From UBA6049 sp965662345 (GTDB taxonomy: Bacteria; Bacteroidota; Bacteroidia; Flavobacteriales_G; Salibacteraceae), in contig CBFIHE010000008.1 of assembly GCA_965662345.1 (NCBI GenBank), forward strand, positions 1-64,000: a stretch of DNA of 64,000 bases, given 5' to 3'. The notes under the pieces were generated by a model. The model was given only the letters and a program-made list of their open reading frames with translations. It searched no databases and was not told the origin of the DNA. Within the stretch, counting starts at the first letter, position 1, and the number at the start of each line of letters is the position of its first letter. This document shows, one piece after another, positions 17,713 to 26,699 of this stretch. A program made the translations under genes and the position numbers.

Positions 17713-20316
17713 ATGGACACAAATTTTTCTCCACGCGTCAAAGATGTCATTTCATTCAGCCGAGAAGAAGCACTTAGGTTGGGGCATGATTACATTGGTA
17801 CGGAACACTTCTTACTTGGTATCATACGAGAAGGTCAAGGAGTTGCTATTCAAATCCTGAAGAACCTGAATGTAGATATTCCAGAGCTACGTAAGATGAT
17901 AGAAAGTACCATCAAGGTTGAAAACCCCAATAAAGTAAATTCTAATTTGGGAAATATCCCACTAGTCAAACAGGCTGAGAAAACACTAAAAATCACGTAC
18001 TTAGAAGCAAAAATGTTTAAGAGCCACGTTATTGGCACAGAACATTTATTGCTCAGTATTTTAAAAGATGAAAACAATGTGGCAAGCAGAGCCATGTTTA
18101 ATTTTAACGTAGACTACGAACTAGTGAAAAGCGAATTGGAACATTTAATGAGTCATGGTGATGTTACAGAAGATCCAAAAGCTGAGATCTCTGGAACAGA
18201 TGATGATGAAGGACCTGGTTATGGTACTGGAGGTGGCAAAAAAGGTTCGGTAGGCGGAGGTGCTGCTTCTTCAGGCTCTAAGGCTGGTGGAAAGTCTAAA
18301 ACCCCTGTTTTAGACAACTTTGGGAGAGACCTTACCCAAATGGCAACAGAGGATAAGTTAGATCCAATTGTTGGTAGAGAAAAAGAAATTGAGCGTGTTT
18401 CTCAAATTTTGAGCAGACGTAAGAAAAACAACCCAATTTTAATTGGTGAGCCAGGTGTAGGTAAATCTGCAATTGCAGAAGGGCTTGCTTTGCGCATCGT
18501 ACAAAAGAAGGTTTCTCGAGTTCTTTTCAACAAGCGTGTGGTTACTCTAGATTTGGCGAGTTTGGTAGCAGGAACCAAGTATAGAGGTCAGTTTGAAGAG
18601 CGCATGAAAGCTGTAATGAATGAATTGGAGAAGTCGCAAGACGTGATTCTTTTTATTGATGAGATTCATACAATAATTGGAGCTGGAGGAGCTAGTGGAA
18701 GCCTTGATGCAAGTAACATGTTTAAGCCTGCTCTTGCTCGAGGTGAAATTCAATGTATTGGCGCAACCACTCTTGATGAATACAGACAATATGTAGAAAA
18801 AGACGGAGCATTGGAACGTAGGTTTCAAAAGGTGATGGTTGAGCCAACTACTCCAGAAGAGACGGTTACTATTCTAAACAACATCAAGGAAAAATACGAA
18901 GCTCACCACAATGTAAATTATACTCCAGAAGCCATTGAAGCTTGTGTGAAACTCACTAACAGGTATATGTCTGACAGACATTTGCCAGATAAAGCCATTG
19001 ACGCATTAGACGAAGCGGGTTCTCGTGTGCACATTACCAACATAAGGGTGCCTGAGGAGATTATTAAAATTGAAAAGCAGATAGAAGGCGTTAAGGAAGA
19101 GAAGCTACAGGTAGTTCGTAGACAGAAATACGAGGAGGCTGCTCAATTAAGAGATAAAGAAAGAAAACTAACGGAGGCCTTAGATAGCTCCAAAATCAAA
19201 TGGGAAGAAGAAACCAAGCTACATAGAGAAACAGTAACCGAAGACAATGTTGCCGAGGTTGTAGCTATGATGACTGGTGTGCCTACACAAAGAATTGCTC
19301 AGAAAGAAGGTGAGCGATTAGGTAAAATGCGTGAAGAGCTTACCGGAAGTGTTATTGGCCAAGTTGAAGCCGTTGAGAAAGTGGTGAAAGCCATTCAAAG
19401 AAATCGTGCTGGATTGAAAGATCCTAACAAACCTATTGGATCCTTCATTTTCTTGGGTCCTACGGGCGTAGGAAAAACCCAATTGGCTAAAGTGCTCACG
19501 CGCTATTTATTTGACAAAGAAGAGAACATGATTCGCATAGACATGAGCGAATACATGGAAAAATTTGCGGTTTCTAGATTAGTGGGAGCGCCTCCAGGAT
19601 ATGTAGGCTATGAGGAAGGCGGTCAGTTAACAGAAAAAGTAAGAAGACACCCCTACTCTGTTATACTGCTTGATGAGATTGAGAAAGCTCACCCTGATGT
19701 ATACAATATCTTATTGCAAATCTTAGATGATGGTCAAGTTACAGATTCACTTGGTCGCAAGGTTGACTTTAAGAATACCATTATCATTATGACTTCCAAT
19801 ATTGGAGCTCGTCAGTTGAAAGATTTTGGACAAGGTGTTGGGTTTAGCACAACAGCTAGAGAGGCAGCAGCCGATGCAGAAGCTAAAGGTGTAATTCAAA
19901 AAGCACTGAAACGAAGCTTCGCTCCAGAATTCTTAAATAGAATTGATGATGTGGTTATGTTCAATAGCTTGAAGAAAGAAGATATCTACAAAATTATTGA
20001 TATTGAGTTAAGCTCAGTGTTCAAGCGTATTGAAGACTTAGGTTATGGCATTAAGCTTTCCAAAGCAGCTAAAGATTTTGTGGCCGAAAAAGGTTATGAT
20101 GAGCAATTTGGTGCTAGGCCATTGAAAAGAGCCATTCAGAAATACTTAGAAGACTCTATAGCAGAGGAAATCATCAAGAACAAGCTTGAAGAAGGTGATA
20201 CCGTTCAAGTAGATGTAAATAAAGGTAAAGATGATGTAGCCTTGAAAGTAGTTAAGAAGAAAAAGGCTCTTCCCAAGAAAAAAGAAGATCAAGAGAGTGA
20301 AGAAAAATCCGAATAG
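17713..20316 (+). CDS. clpC: ClpC-type AAA+ unfoldase (ClpP partner)
   Basis: 867 aa. Clp_N double repeat (1-150), a Gly/Ser-rich linker (about 155-200), AAA+ D1 with GEPGVGKS Walker A and LFIDEIH Walker B, a UVR segment (YEEAAQLRDKERKL) in the middle domain, and AAA+ D2 with GPTGVGKTQLAK, then the ClpB_D2-small domain and a Lys/Glu tail. The UVR segment plus the short middle domain identify ClpC rather than ClpB. It unfolds substrates for ClpP and takes part in protein quality control. Followed by its own terminator. Confidence 0.94.
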   Translation: MDTNFSPRVKDVISFSREEALRLGHDYIGTEHFLLGIIREGQGVAIQILKNLNVDIPELRKMIESTIKVENPNKVNSNLGNIPLVKQAEKTLKITYLEAKMFKSHVIGTEHLLLSILKDENNVASRAMFNFNVDYELVKSELEHLMSHGDVTEDPKAEISGTDDDEGPGYGTGGGKKGSVGGGAASSGSKAGGKSKTPVLDNFGRDLTQMATEDKLDPIVGREKEIERVSQILSRRKKNNPILIGEPGVGKSAIAEGLALRIVQKKVSRVLFNKRVVTLDLASLVAGTKYRGQFEERMKAVMNELEKSQDVILFIDEIHTIIGAGGASGSLDASNMFKPALARGEIQCIGATTLDEYRQYVEKDGALERRFQKVMVEPTTPEETVTILNNIKEKYEAHHNVNYTPEAIEACVKLTNRYMSDRHLPDKAIDALDEAGSRVHITNIRVPEEIIKIEKQIEGVKEEKLQVVRRQKYEEAAQLRDKERKLTEALDSSKIKWEEETKLHRETVTEDNVAEVVAMMTGVPTQRIAQKEGERLGKMREELTGSVIGQVEAVEKVVKAIQRNRAGLKDPNKPIGSFIFLGPTGVGKTQLAKVLTRYLFDKEENMIRIDMSEYMEKFAVSRLVGAPPGYVGYEEGGQLTEKVRRHPYSVILLDEIEKAHPDVYNILLQILDDGQVTDSLGRKVDFKNTIIIMTSNIGARQLKDFGQGVGFSTTAREAAADAEAKGVIQKALKRSFAPEFLNRIDDVVMFNSLKKEDIYKIIDIELSSVFKRIEDLGYGIKLSKAAKDFVAEKGYDEQFGARPLKRAIQKYLEDSIAEEIIKNKLEEGDTVQVDVNKGKDDVALKVVKKKKALPKKKEDQESEEKSE

Positions 20317-20341
20317 GATTTTTTGGCTTCTTCTGCACACT

Positions 20342-20378
20342 AAAGCTTCGGTTAATTCAGTTTAGCCGAAGCTTTTTT
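20342..20378 (+). terminator. clpC terminator
   Basis: AAGCTTCGG (20343-20351) pairs with CCGAAGCTT, then a T6 run; 26 bp past the clpC stop. Confidence 0.88.
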
Positions 20379-20472
20379 CATTTACATAGAATACCGTATA
20401 TGATTACGTAGAATCACATAGTTCTAACAACTAGAGTAACACGACTTTTGAATCAAACAAAAACTTAGTGTT

Positions 20473-21267
20473 ATGAAAAGATTTTCAATTTTCTTAGGTG
20501 TTCTTCTGATGGCGGGTTCTGTGACCTTTACTTCATGCGAAAAAGCTGAAGACGAAATCAACAATGTTACACCAACGCCTAATCCCAATCCAAACCCCAA
20601 CCCCACTCCTAGTCCTGAACCTGTATTTCCAACGGGAAATAATGTGGCAGGCATTATGGTTGGTGTAAAAACCATTACTTATCAAAACAGTCCAATCATC
20701 CCATTGCCCATTGAAGTTGTGTTTGGTACGGCAACTGCCTTCTACCCTACTAACGTAGGCGATTTCACCTCTTTCCAGAATGTGGGTGACGTTACTTGTA
20801 ACAGCAAAAAGCTCGCGATACAAACAAACAACTCTTATGTATTTACTCCAGGCCTATTAGACCAAGAAGGAATAACCTTTGATAACGGATCTAACTAGGA
20901 AATTTCTGGTGGTGGAACTATTTCTCCAATGACAATGGTTTACATTGAATTTCCAGATGCTGGAAAAGTAAATAGTGGCGATGTAGATGTTTCTCAAGAC
21001 TACATACTTTCTATTGAGAGTGCTGTTGGAGCACCTGCAGACAGCCTTTATTTTGGACTCTACGGATCTGCTGATTACATCTTAAAAACAGTTGGACCCA
21101 ATGTTACTTCAGTAACGTTTACTGCTGCTGAACTAGCAAGCCTTGGAGATACTGATTTTGGTATTGCTCAAGTTACATCATACACAATGAGAACTGTAGA
21201 AGCAAACAACACAGACTTCTACTTGGTAAATGAAACTGTAAACTCTAAAACGGTAAAAATTAATTAG
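20473..21267 (+). pseudogene. Bacteroidota lipoprotein gene with in-frame TAG
   Basis: Signal peptide with lipobox (FTSC, residue 22), a Pro-Asn repeat tether (TPNPNPNPNPTPSPEP), then an all-beta domain. After FDNGSN an in-frame TAG occurs at 20896-20898, and the same frame continues with EISGGG and a further ~120 beta-rich residues to a natural TAA at 21265-21267. Trp is the usual residue in such W-x-I/V-S-G motifs, so TGG to TAG is the simple explanation. A 141-aa truncated lipoprotein would be made if the stop is real. A strong terminator follows directly. Confidence 0.78.
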
Positions 21268-21295
21268 GACCTACCAAGAGTTACGTCAAAACGAT

Positions 21296-21327
21296 ATCCG
21301 CATGCAGAACTGCATGCGGATTTTTTT
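21296..21327 (+). terminator. Strong terminator with 12-bp perfect stem
   Basis: ATCCGCATGCAG (21296-21307) and its exact complement (21310-21321) followed by T7. The 3' end overlaps the stop codon of the convergent acyltransferase gene, so it may act for both strands. Confidence 0.88.
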
Positions 21328-22477
21328 AGTCATTAAAAAAGTGAAGGCTTCCCCAGAATGAAAAAAGCATCAAAGAGATTACAAGTATCAAATCAGAACC
21401 ACTAAAAAAGCTTGATAAAATAAAGGTGTAGACAAGCATTACTAAAGGGATGAGAATCATACCAGTAACGGCTTTTAAAGAGCTAACAAACTGAGGGTCT
21501 TTCGTGAATTTGTTTCCTATTGTTCTACATGTTGCATAAACTGGCAAGAAAGGTATGGTACAAAGGCCAGTAATAGCTTTCAATAAAATATTAGGCTTTC
21601 GCACAGTAAGTTCTTTCCACTCTGGGTGATCACTCCACCACTTTTCCAATCCTTCTTTTGTTATATCCTCTTCTGGCATCGTATTTAACTCTGAAATGAG
21701 TTTACGTGCAAGCTCAAAGCGAAAAACGAAATCTACTGAAGTCGTGTGTGTTGTGAGTACTTTAGAGTCAACAAAATCGTGAACTAAATCGTACTTCGCC
21801 TTATGCTTTATGTCTAGCATAAGCTCGCTAATGGATTTCTTCAACTCATCATTAAAGCTCCTCAGCGCTAAAGCTTCATTTTCTAGATATTTTGAAATGT
21901 ATTTACCTACAGAAATAGGCTCTCCTATTTCTACCATCACAGAACTTCTAAAATTTTGATGATTAGAATACTCCAAGCCTATTGGTAGTACCAGTATATC
22001 TTCACAAGTAGGAAACTCAGACAGGGTTGACATTGCGATACGACCTACACCCTTTTTGAGAAGCCTTAACTGCTTTCGCTCTCCATGATTACCTTCTGGA
22101 AAAATAATGATTGAACCCTTTTCCAAAAGCAGGTTTCTAACGGTAGAGAAAATAATATCGTTATTCGACAAAGAATTGAACCCGTCTCTCATTCTAAACA
22201 CTGGCATCATCTTCAGTGCATTAAGAAATCGCTTGGCAATAGGATTGTTAAATACATCTGCTCTAACCAAGGAAGCTGGTTGTGTATTTGTTACTACGGC
22301 AATGAGCAATGCATCTAAGAATGCATTTTGGTGGTTAGAACAATAAATAACAGGAACGCCTTTGGGTATGGGATGGTGTTTTCTAACAACCAATCGCTTG
22401 TAAAAGCAATGAACTGTTGTAGAAACCGCAACTTGCATGAGTGCATAGAACAACGAAAATCTACTTAACTTTTCCAT
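21326..22477 (-). CDS. 1-acyl-glycerol-3-phosphate acyltransferase-like membrane protein
   Basis: 383 aa from the ATG at 22477 (a longer frame from 22534 overlaps the upstream gene by 70 bp). The PlsC-type acyltransferase domain fills the N-terminal half: SNHQNAFLDAL (motif I), MPVFRMRDG (motif II) and FPEGNHGERKQL (motif III). The C-terminal ~100 residues hold two or three hydrophobic helices. Probably acylates lysophosphatidate or a related lipid at the inner membrane. Last gene of the recQ operon, overlapping the transporter gene by 13 bp. Confidence 0.85.
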   Translation of the reverse strand: MEKLSRFSLFYALMQVAVSTTVHCFYKRLVVRKHHPIPKGVPVIYCSNHQNAFLDALLIAVVTNTQPASLVRADVFNNPIAKRFLNALKMMPVFRMRDGFNSLSNNDIIFSTVRNLLLEKGSIIIFPEGNHGERKQLRLLKKGVGRIAMSTLSEFPTCEDILVLPIGLEYSNHQNFRSSVMVEIGEPISVGKYISKYLENEALALRSFNDELKKSISELMLDIKHKAKYDLVHDFVDSKVLTTHTTSVDFVFRFELARKLISELNTMPEEDITKEGLEKWWSDHPEWKELTVRKPNILLKAITGLCTIPFLPVYATCRTIGNKFTKDPQFVSSLKAVTGMILIPLVMLVYTFILSSFFSGSDLILVISLMLFSFWGSLHFFND

Positions 22478-23352
22478 AAGCGCATGAGTGATGCTATACC
22501 CAAGCCTGCCAAGATATGCCAAATACCCCACCAACCGGCTATGAGCGCCATACTTCCCAATCCGTCAAAGAAATTAAAAATGATCACTAATGCCAAGCCA
22601 GAATTTTGAATGCCGGTTTCTATAATTAAGCTTTTGCGTTCTGAAACTGGTAAACCTCCTAGTTTACCCATAATCCATCCGCCTCCAAACGCCACCAAGT
22701 TATGCACCAATACCCAAAAGAAAATAGCTCCTATAAATGCCGTAAAGGCGTCAACATTCTTGGAGAATGCTATCACCACGAACCCTGCAAAAATTACAAG
22801 ACTTAATATCCGTATGGATTTTTTAATCTTTTCTGTAATAGTTTGAAGTCTTGCGGCAAACAACATCCCAATAATCATTGGAATTACTAATAGAATTAAG
22901 ACTGTTTCAACCAACTGTATATAGGTCACATCAATTTCTTTCATTATGTGACCAGCAGGTTCGTACATACTTCCCCAAAAAGTAAAGTTAAAAGGAGTTA
23001 ATACAGGACTCAATAGCGTGGCTAGCATGGTTAATGTGACAGATAATGCAATGCTTCCCCCGCTCATAGCAGAGATGAAATTAGACACATTACCACCTGG
23101 ACAAGCAGCAACAAGCATCATTCCAAGCGCTATACCTGGTTCAGGATTGAGAAAATATATTGCAATGAAGGTGAGTATGGGTAATATTAAAAACTGAGAG
23201 GCCAAACCAAACCAAACACCTTTTGGTGCTTTTAAAAGCTCTTTGAATTGCCCTAACTTAAGATCTAATGCAACTCCAAACATTATCAAGCCTAGACTAA
23301 TATTTAGTACCCAAAGGCTATCCTGACTAAAATTCAAATAAATTTCATTCAT
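22465..23352 (-). CDS. Bile acid:sodium symporter (SBF/BASS) family transporter
   Basis: 295 aa, about nine or ten transmembrane helices. Family signatures: FGVALDLKLGQF near the N-terminus, the discontinuous-helix sequence LVAACPGGNVSN and AMSGGSIALSVTLT. In bacteria these sodium-coupled carriers move organic anions such as pantoate, pyruvate or 2-keto acids, and true bile acid transport is not implied. Begins 14 bp after recQ ends on the same strand. Confidence 0.9.
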   Translation of the reverse strand: MNEIYLNFSQDSLWVLNISLGLIMFGVALDLKLGQFKELLKAPKGVWFGLASQFLILPILTFIAIYFLNPEPGIALGMMLVAACPGGNVSNFISAMSGGSIALSVTLTMLATLLSPVLTPFNFTFWGSMYEPAGHIMKEIDVTYIQLVETVLILLVIPMIIGMLFAARLQTITEKIKKSIRILSLVIFAGFVVIAFSKNVDAFTAFIGAIFFWVLVHNLVAFGGGWIMGKLGGLPVSERKSLIIETGIQNSGLALVIIFNFFDGLGSMALIAGWWGIWHILAGLGIASLMRLWKS

Positions 23353-23365
23353 GTATCAACGCGTT

Positions 23366-25579
23366 TTAGTTCGCGTAATCAGACATGAACTTAAGCCTTA
23401 CTAACCTTAATTCTTCCTCGGAATAATCATCGTCAAATTCTTCTAAAGCACTCGCTATGGAGTCATCATCAGCTTCTTTGAAATAATCGAATATTTCTTC
23501 AACGGCTTCTTCATCTAAAACATCATCGATGTAGTAATTGAGGTTGAGCTTAGTACCTGAGTATACGATATTCTCTAGCTCAGTTACGAACTCTTCATCT
23601 GATAAACTTCTACTTTTCGCCAAATCTGAAAGTGGAACTTTTCTGTCAATGCCCTGGATAATGGCTATTTTATTACTTGATTTATTGGCAACAGACTTCA
23701 TTACCAAATCCTGAGGTCTATCTATATCGTTTTCTTCAACGTAGGTTTGAATCAGCTCTAAGAATGCCTTCCCAAACTTCATGGCTTTGCCCATTCCTAC
23801 CCCAACTATGTTGGTGAGTTCTTCATTGGTAATAGGATATCGCGTAGCCATGTCCTCCAATGAAGGGTCTTGGAATATAACAAATGGCGGAAGACTCTTT
23901 TGCCTACCGATTTTCCTTCTAAGCTCTTTAAGCATTTTCAAAAGCTTCTCATCGCCAGCCGCTCCACCTTTTTGATGTACTACAGCATTAGCATCTTCTG
24001 CCATTTGATCGTAATCATGGTCTTTGATGAGCATGAAGCTTTTGGGGTTATCTATAAACGCTCTTCCAGAATCTGTTAACTCAAGTGTTCCGTATGCTTC
24101 TATGTTTTTCTTCACAAAGCCTGCTACCAGAACTTGACGTATTGCGGCATTCCAGTATTTCTTATCGTGATCTTTACCAGCTCCAAAAAATGATGCAGTA
24201 TCATGCTTAGAACTTTTAATGGCAGATGAATTGGTACCAGTAAGCACATCTACAGCGTAGTTTCCTTTAAACCTCTCTTTGATGTTGCGGATGGTCTCCA
24301 ACAGAAGCTTTATTTCTTGTTTGGCTTCAATCCGCTCTTTGGGGTTTACCATATTATCGTCCATGTCTTTGCCATCGCCCGTGGTCTCATCCCATTCTTC
24401 TCCAAAGTAATGCAGTAAGAATTTTCTTCTAGACATAGCCGTTTCTGCATAGGCCACAACCTCATTTAATAATGCTCTACCAATTTCTTGCTCAGAAATT
24501 GGTTTACCAGCGGTAAATTTCTCCAGCTTTTCAATGTCTTTATAATCGTAAAAGGCAATACATCTACCTTCTCCACCGTCTCTTCCTGCTCTACCTGTTT
24601 CTTGGTAGTACCCTTCCAAACTTTTAGGCATATCATAGTGGAATACAAAACGTACATCTGGCTTATCTATACCCATACCAAATGCAATGGTAGCTACAAT
24701 TACATCTACCTCTTCCATTAAGAAGTGATCCTGGTATTTAGCACGTGTACCAGCATCCAAACCTGCATGATAAGGAGCCGCTTTAATACCATTTACCTGG
24801 AGTACCTCTGCAATTTCCTCTACTTTTTTACGGCTCAAGCAATAGATTATTCCACTCTTCCCTTCATTGTCTTTAATGTATTTTATAAGCTGCTTCTCTG
24901 GATTAATTTTAGCCCGTACTTCATAAAACAAGTTGGCCCTGTTAAAGGAAGCTTTGAATACTGCAGCATCAGACATCCCCAGGTTTTTCATAATGTCTGT
25001 TTGTACCTTTGGAGTTGCTGTTGCCGTTAGCGCAATTACTGGTATAGAGGAATCAATATCCTTGATCATTTCCTTTATCCTACGGTACTCTGGTCTAAAA
25101 TCATGCCCCCACTCAGATATACAGTGAGCCTCATCAACTGCTACAAAGCTTATTTTCAAGCTTTTAAATAATAGAATATTATCTTCTTTGGTAAGAGACT
25201 CGGGTGCTACATATAACAACTTGGTAACACCTTCTTTTAGGTCTGACTTCACTTTATTCAACTCAGTTTTATTGAGAGATGAATTCATAAAGTGGGCAAC
25301 CCCATCATTCTCTACAAATCCGCGAATGCTATCTACTTGATTCTTCATCAAAGCGATAAGTGGAGAAATAACAATGGCTGTACCCTCAGAAATAAGTGCC
25401 GGTAATTGATAGGTAAGCGACTTACCGCCTCCAGTTGGCATAATAACAAAAGTATCGTTGCCATTAAGAACACTTTGTATAATGGCTTGCTGATCTCCTT
25501 TAAAAGCATCGAATCCGAAGTAACTCTTCAGGTTCTCAAGCAGTTCTTTATCCGTAATCATTCGTCTTATTTGTTGCAT
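23366..25579 (-). CDS. recQ: RecQ-family ATP-dependent DNA helicase
   Basis: 737 aa (731 if initiated at the Met at 25561). SF2 helicase core with Walker A MPTGGGKS (48-54), the DEAH box in VDEAHCISEWGHDFRPEY, and motif VI QETGRAGRDG; a winged-helix/RQC region (about 390-520) and an HRDC-like domain (PPFVIFQDPSLEDMA, about 560-630) follow. 3'-5' unwinding in recombination and stalled-fork repair. The zinc-binding RQC cysteines are not evident: the region after the core is acidic and Cys-free, so it appears to be a zinc-less variant. Heads a three-gene operon. Confidence 0.93.
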   Translation of the reverse strand: MQQIRRMITDKELLENLKSYFGFDAFKGDQQAIIQSVLNGNDTFVIMPTGGGKSLTYQLPALISEGTAIVISPLIALMKNQVDSIRGFVENDGVAHFMNSSLNKTELNKVKSDLKEGVTKLLYVAPESLTKEDNILLFKSLKISFVAVDEAHCISEWGHDFRPEYRRIKEMIKDIDSSIPVIALTATATPKVQTDIMKNLGMSDAAVFKASFNRANLFYEVRAKINPEKQLIKYIKDNEGKSGIIYCLSRKKVEEIAEVLQVNGIKAAPYHAGLDAGTRAKYQDHFLMEEVDVIVATIAFGMGIDKPDVRFVFHYDMPKSLEGYYQETGRAGRDGGEGRCIAFYDYKDIEKLEKFTAGKPISEQEIGRALLNEVVAYAETAMSRRKFLLHYFGEEWDETTGDGKDMDDNMVNPKERIEAKQEIKLLLETIRNIKERFKGNYAVDVLTGTNSSAIKSSKHDTASFFGAGKDHDKKYWNAAIRQVLVAGFVKKNIEAYGTLELTDSGRAFIDNPKSFMLIKDHDYDQMAEDANAVVHQKGGAAGDEKLLKMLKELRRKIGRQKSLPPFVIFQDPSLEDMATRYPITNEELTNIVGVGMGKAMKFGKAFLELIQTYVEENDIDRPQDLVMKSVANKSSNKIAIIQGIDRKVPLSDLAKSRSLSDEEFVTELENIVYSGTKLNLNYYIDDVLDEEAVEEIFDYFKEADDDSIASALEEFDDDYSEEELRLVRLKFMSDYAN

Positions 25580-25821
25580 TGCCTTTAAAAGCAGGCTGCT
25601 TGCTTCGTTTAAATAATGAATAAAAAGAAAAAGCCATCTACATATCCTGGTTTTTCTCCTTTAACTAAGATAAGCTAAACCTGTTGAACACCTAGCATCG
25701 ACAAGAGAAGATATAGACATCCAATATGTATTTCTGCCACATAATGATTGTTGATTAATGATTCTATTATTCACAAGAAGTGTTTTGACGTTTACTACAT
25801 TTGCCAAAATCATTTAGTATC
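25580..25821. other. Divergent intergenic region recQ / DUF6580
   Basis: About 240 bp without an ORF. A perfect TACATTTG -7 box at 25796-25803 precedes the DUF6580 ATG (25822) by 18 bp; no TTG is found at the matching -33 distance. Confidence 0.4.
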
Positions 25822-26382
25822 ATGAAATCAATTTCATCTAAAAAGTTCTTATTTGTAACGTTTTCATTGGTTTTGGTTGCGCTCACGCGCTTCTTACCTC
25901 ACCCTCCTAACTTCACGGCCGTTGGTGCTTTGGCTCTTTTCGGTGGCGCTATGTATGGCTCTTATGTTTTGAGGTTTGTAATTCCGCTACTCATCATATT
26001 CTTCACTGATTTGGTATTGAATAACCTTGTTTACGGTGCCTATTATGATGGTTTTGTATGGTTTACCGAAGGTGCTGAATTTATATATGGCGGATTTGTG
26101 TTGATGGTAGCCTTTGGAATTATACTAGGTAATAAAATAAACGCTAGAAATGTTATAGGATCTGGACTGATAGGGTCTTTAGCATTTTTCTTAATTACAA
26201 ATTTTGGAGTGTGGATGGCACCAGCAAGTCTTTACCCGAACACCGCTGAAGGTCTTATTGGGTGTTATGTTGCAGGGATTCCGTTCTTACTTAATTCTAT
26301 TGCAGGTACTCTTGTGTTTTCAGGAGTTTTATTCGGAAGTTATGCTCTTATCTTACCGAAACTCGAGTTAGAGCAAGCTTAA
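25822..26382 (+). CDS. DUF6580 integral membrane protein
   Basis: 186 aa from the ATG at 25822; the earlier TTG reading starts inside the promoter. Five or six transmembrane segments. The opening TRFLPHPPNFTAVGALALFGGA is the signature of the DUF6580 group, small membrane proteins resembling the S components of ECF-type vitamin transporters; substrate unknown. Monocistronic with its own terminator. Confidence 0.8.
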   Translation: MKSISSKKFLFVTFSLVLVALTRFLPHPPNFTAVGALALFGGAMYGSYVLRFVIPLLIIFFTDLVLNNLVYGAYYDGFVWFTEGAEFIYGGFVLMVAFGIILGNKINARNVIGSGLIGSLAFFLITNFGVWMAPASLYPNTAEGLIGCYVAGIPFLLNSIAGTLVFSGVLFGSYALILPKLELEQA

Positions 26383-26408
26383 TAGATTATCCAACGAATT
26401 GAAAAAGG

Positions 26409-26437
26409 AAAAAGGCCTCTTGTAGAGGCCTTTTTTG
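26409..26437. terminator. Bidirectional terminator
   Basis: AAAGGCCTCT-TGT-AGAGGCCTTT with T6 on the plus strand and an A-rich 5' flank giving T's on the minus strand. Serves DUF6580 (+) and the LruC remnant (-). Confidence 0.88.
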
Positions 26438-26699
26438 TTATCTGATGAATAATTTATTTGGATTTCGATATCCTGATTTCTTCTTGTACCAATCTTTTTT
26501 TGGAGTTCCCTCCAGTGGATGCCCACGTATTAAAGTAATTGTAACCGATGTTAATGGGTTCTTTTTCAATCGGATGATCAAAATCACTGATAACATTAAT
26601 GGCCCAAGGCATATTGTTGGAGGTAAGGTAATAATCTCCTTGCTGAGTAACAGATGCATCATGAGCTGCATTGAAGTAAGAGGAATTAGCTATTTCCGT
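26438..26699 (-). pseudogene. C-terminal remnant of an LruC-domain protein, frameshifted
   Basis: On the minus strand one frame reads SSYFNAAHDASVTQQGDYYL, SNNMPWAINVISDFDHPIEK and FNTWASTGGN; at an A7 run (26495-26501) the homology shifts to a second frame reading KKDWYKKKSGYRNPNKLFIR and a TAA at 26438-26440. Joined, these are the last ~85 residues of an LruC (DUF4842-type) domain, whose hallmark ends are PWAI...PIEK and DWY...GYRN. Nothing of the rest of such a protein (normally several hundred residues) remains; the upstream DNA is the giant repeat-protein gene, whose stop (26690-26692) lies inside the remnant. This points to a deletion/fusion followed by a +/-1 slip. Confidence 0.75.

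Noticed and set aside
25801..25821. Seven extra N-terminal codons on the DUF6580 protein from a TTG
   Set aside because: They overlap the perfect TACATTTG promoter box; the ATG at 25822 fits the family start.
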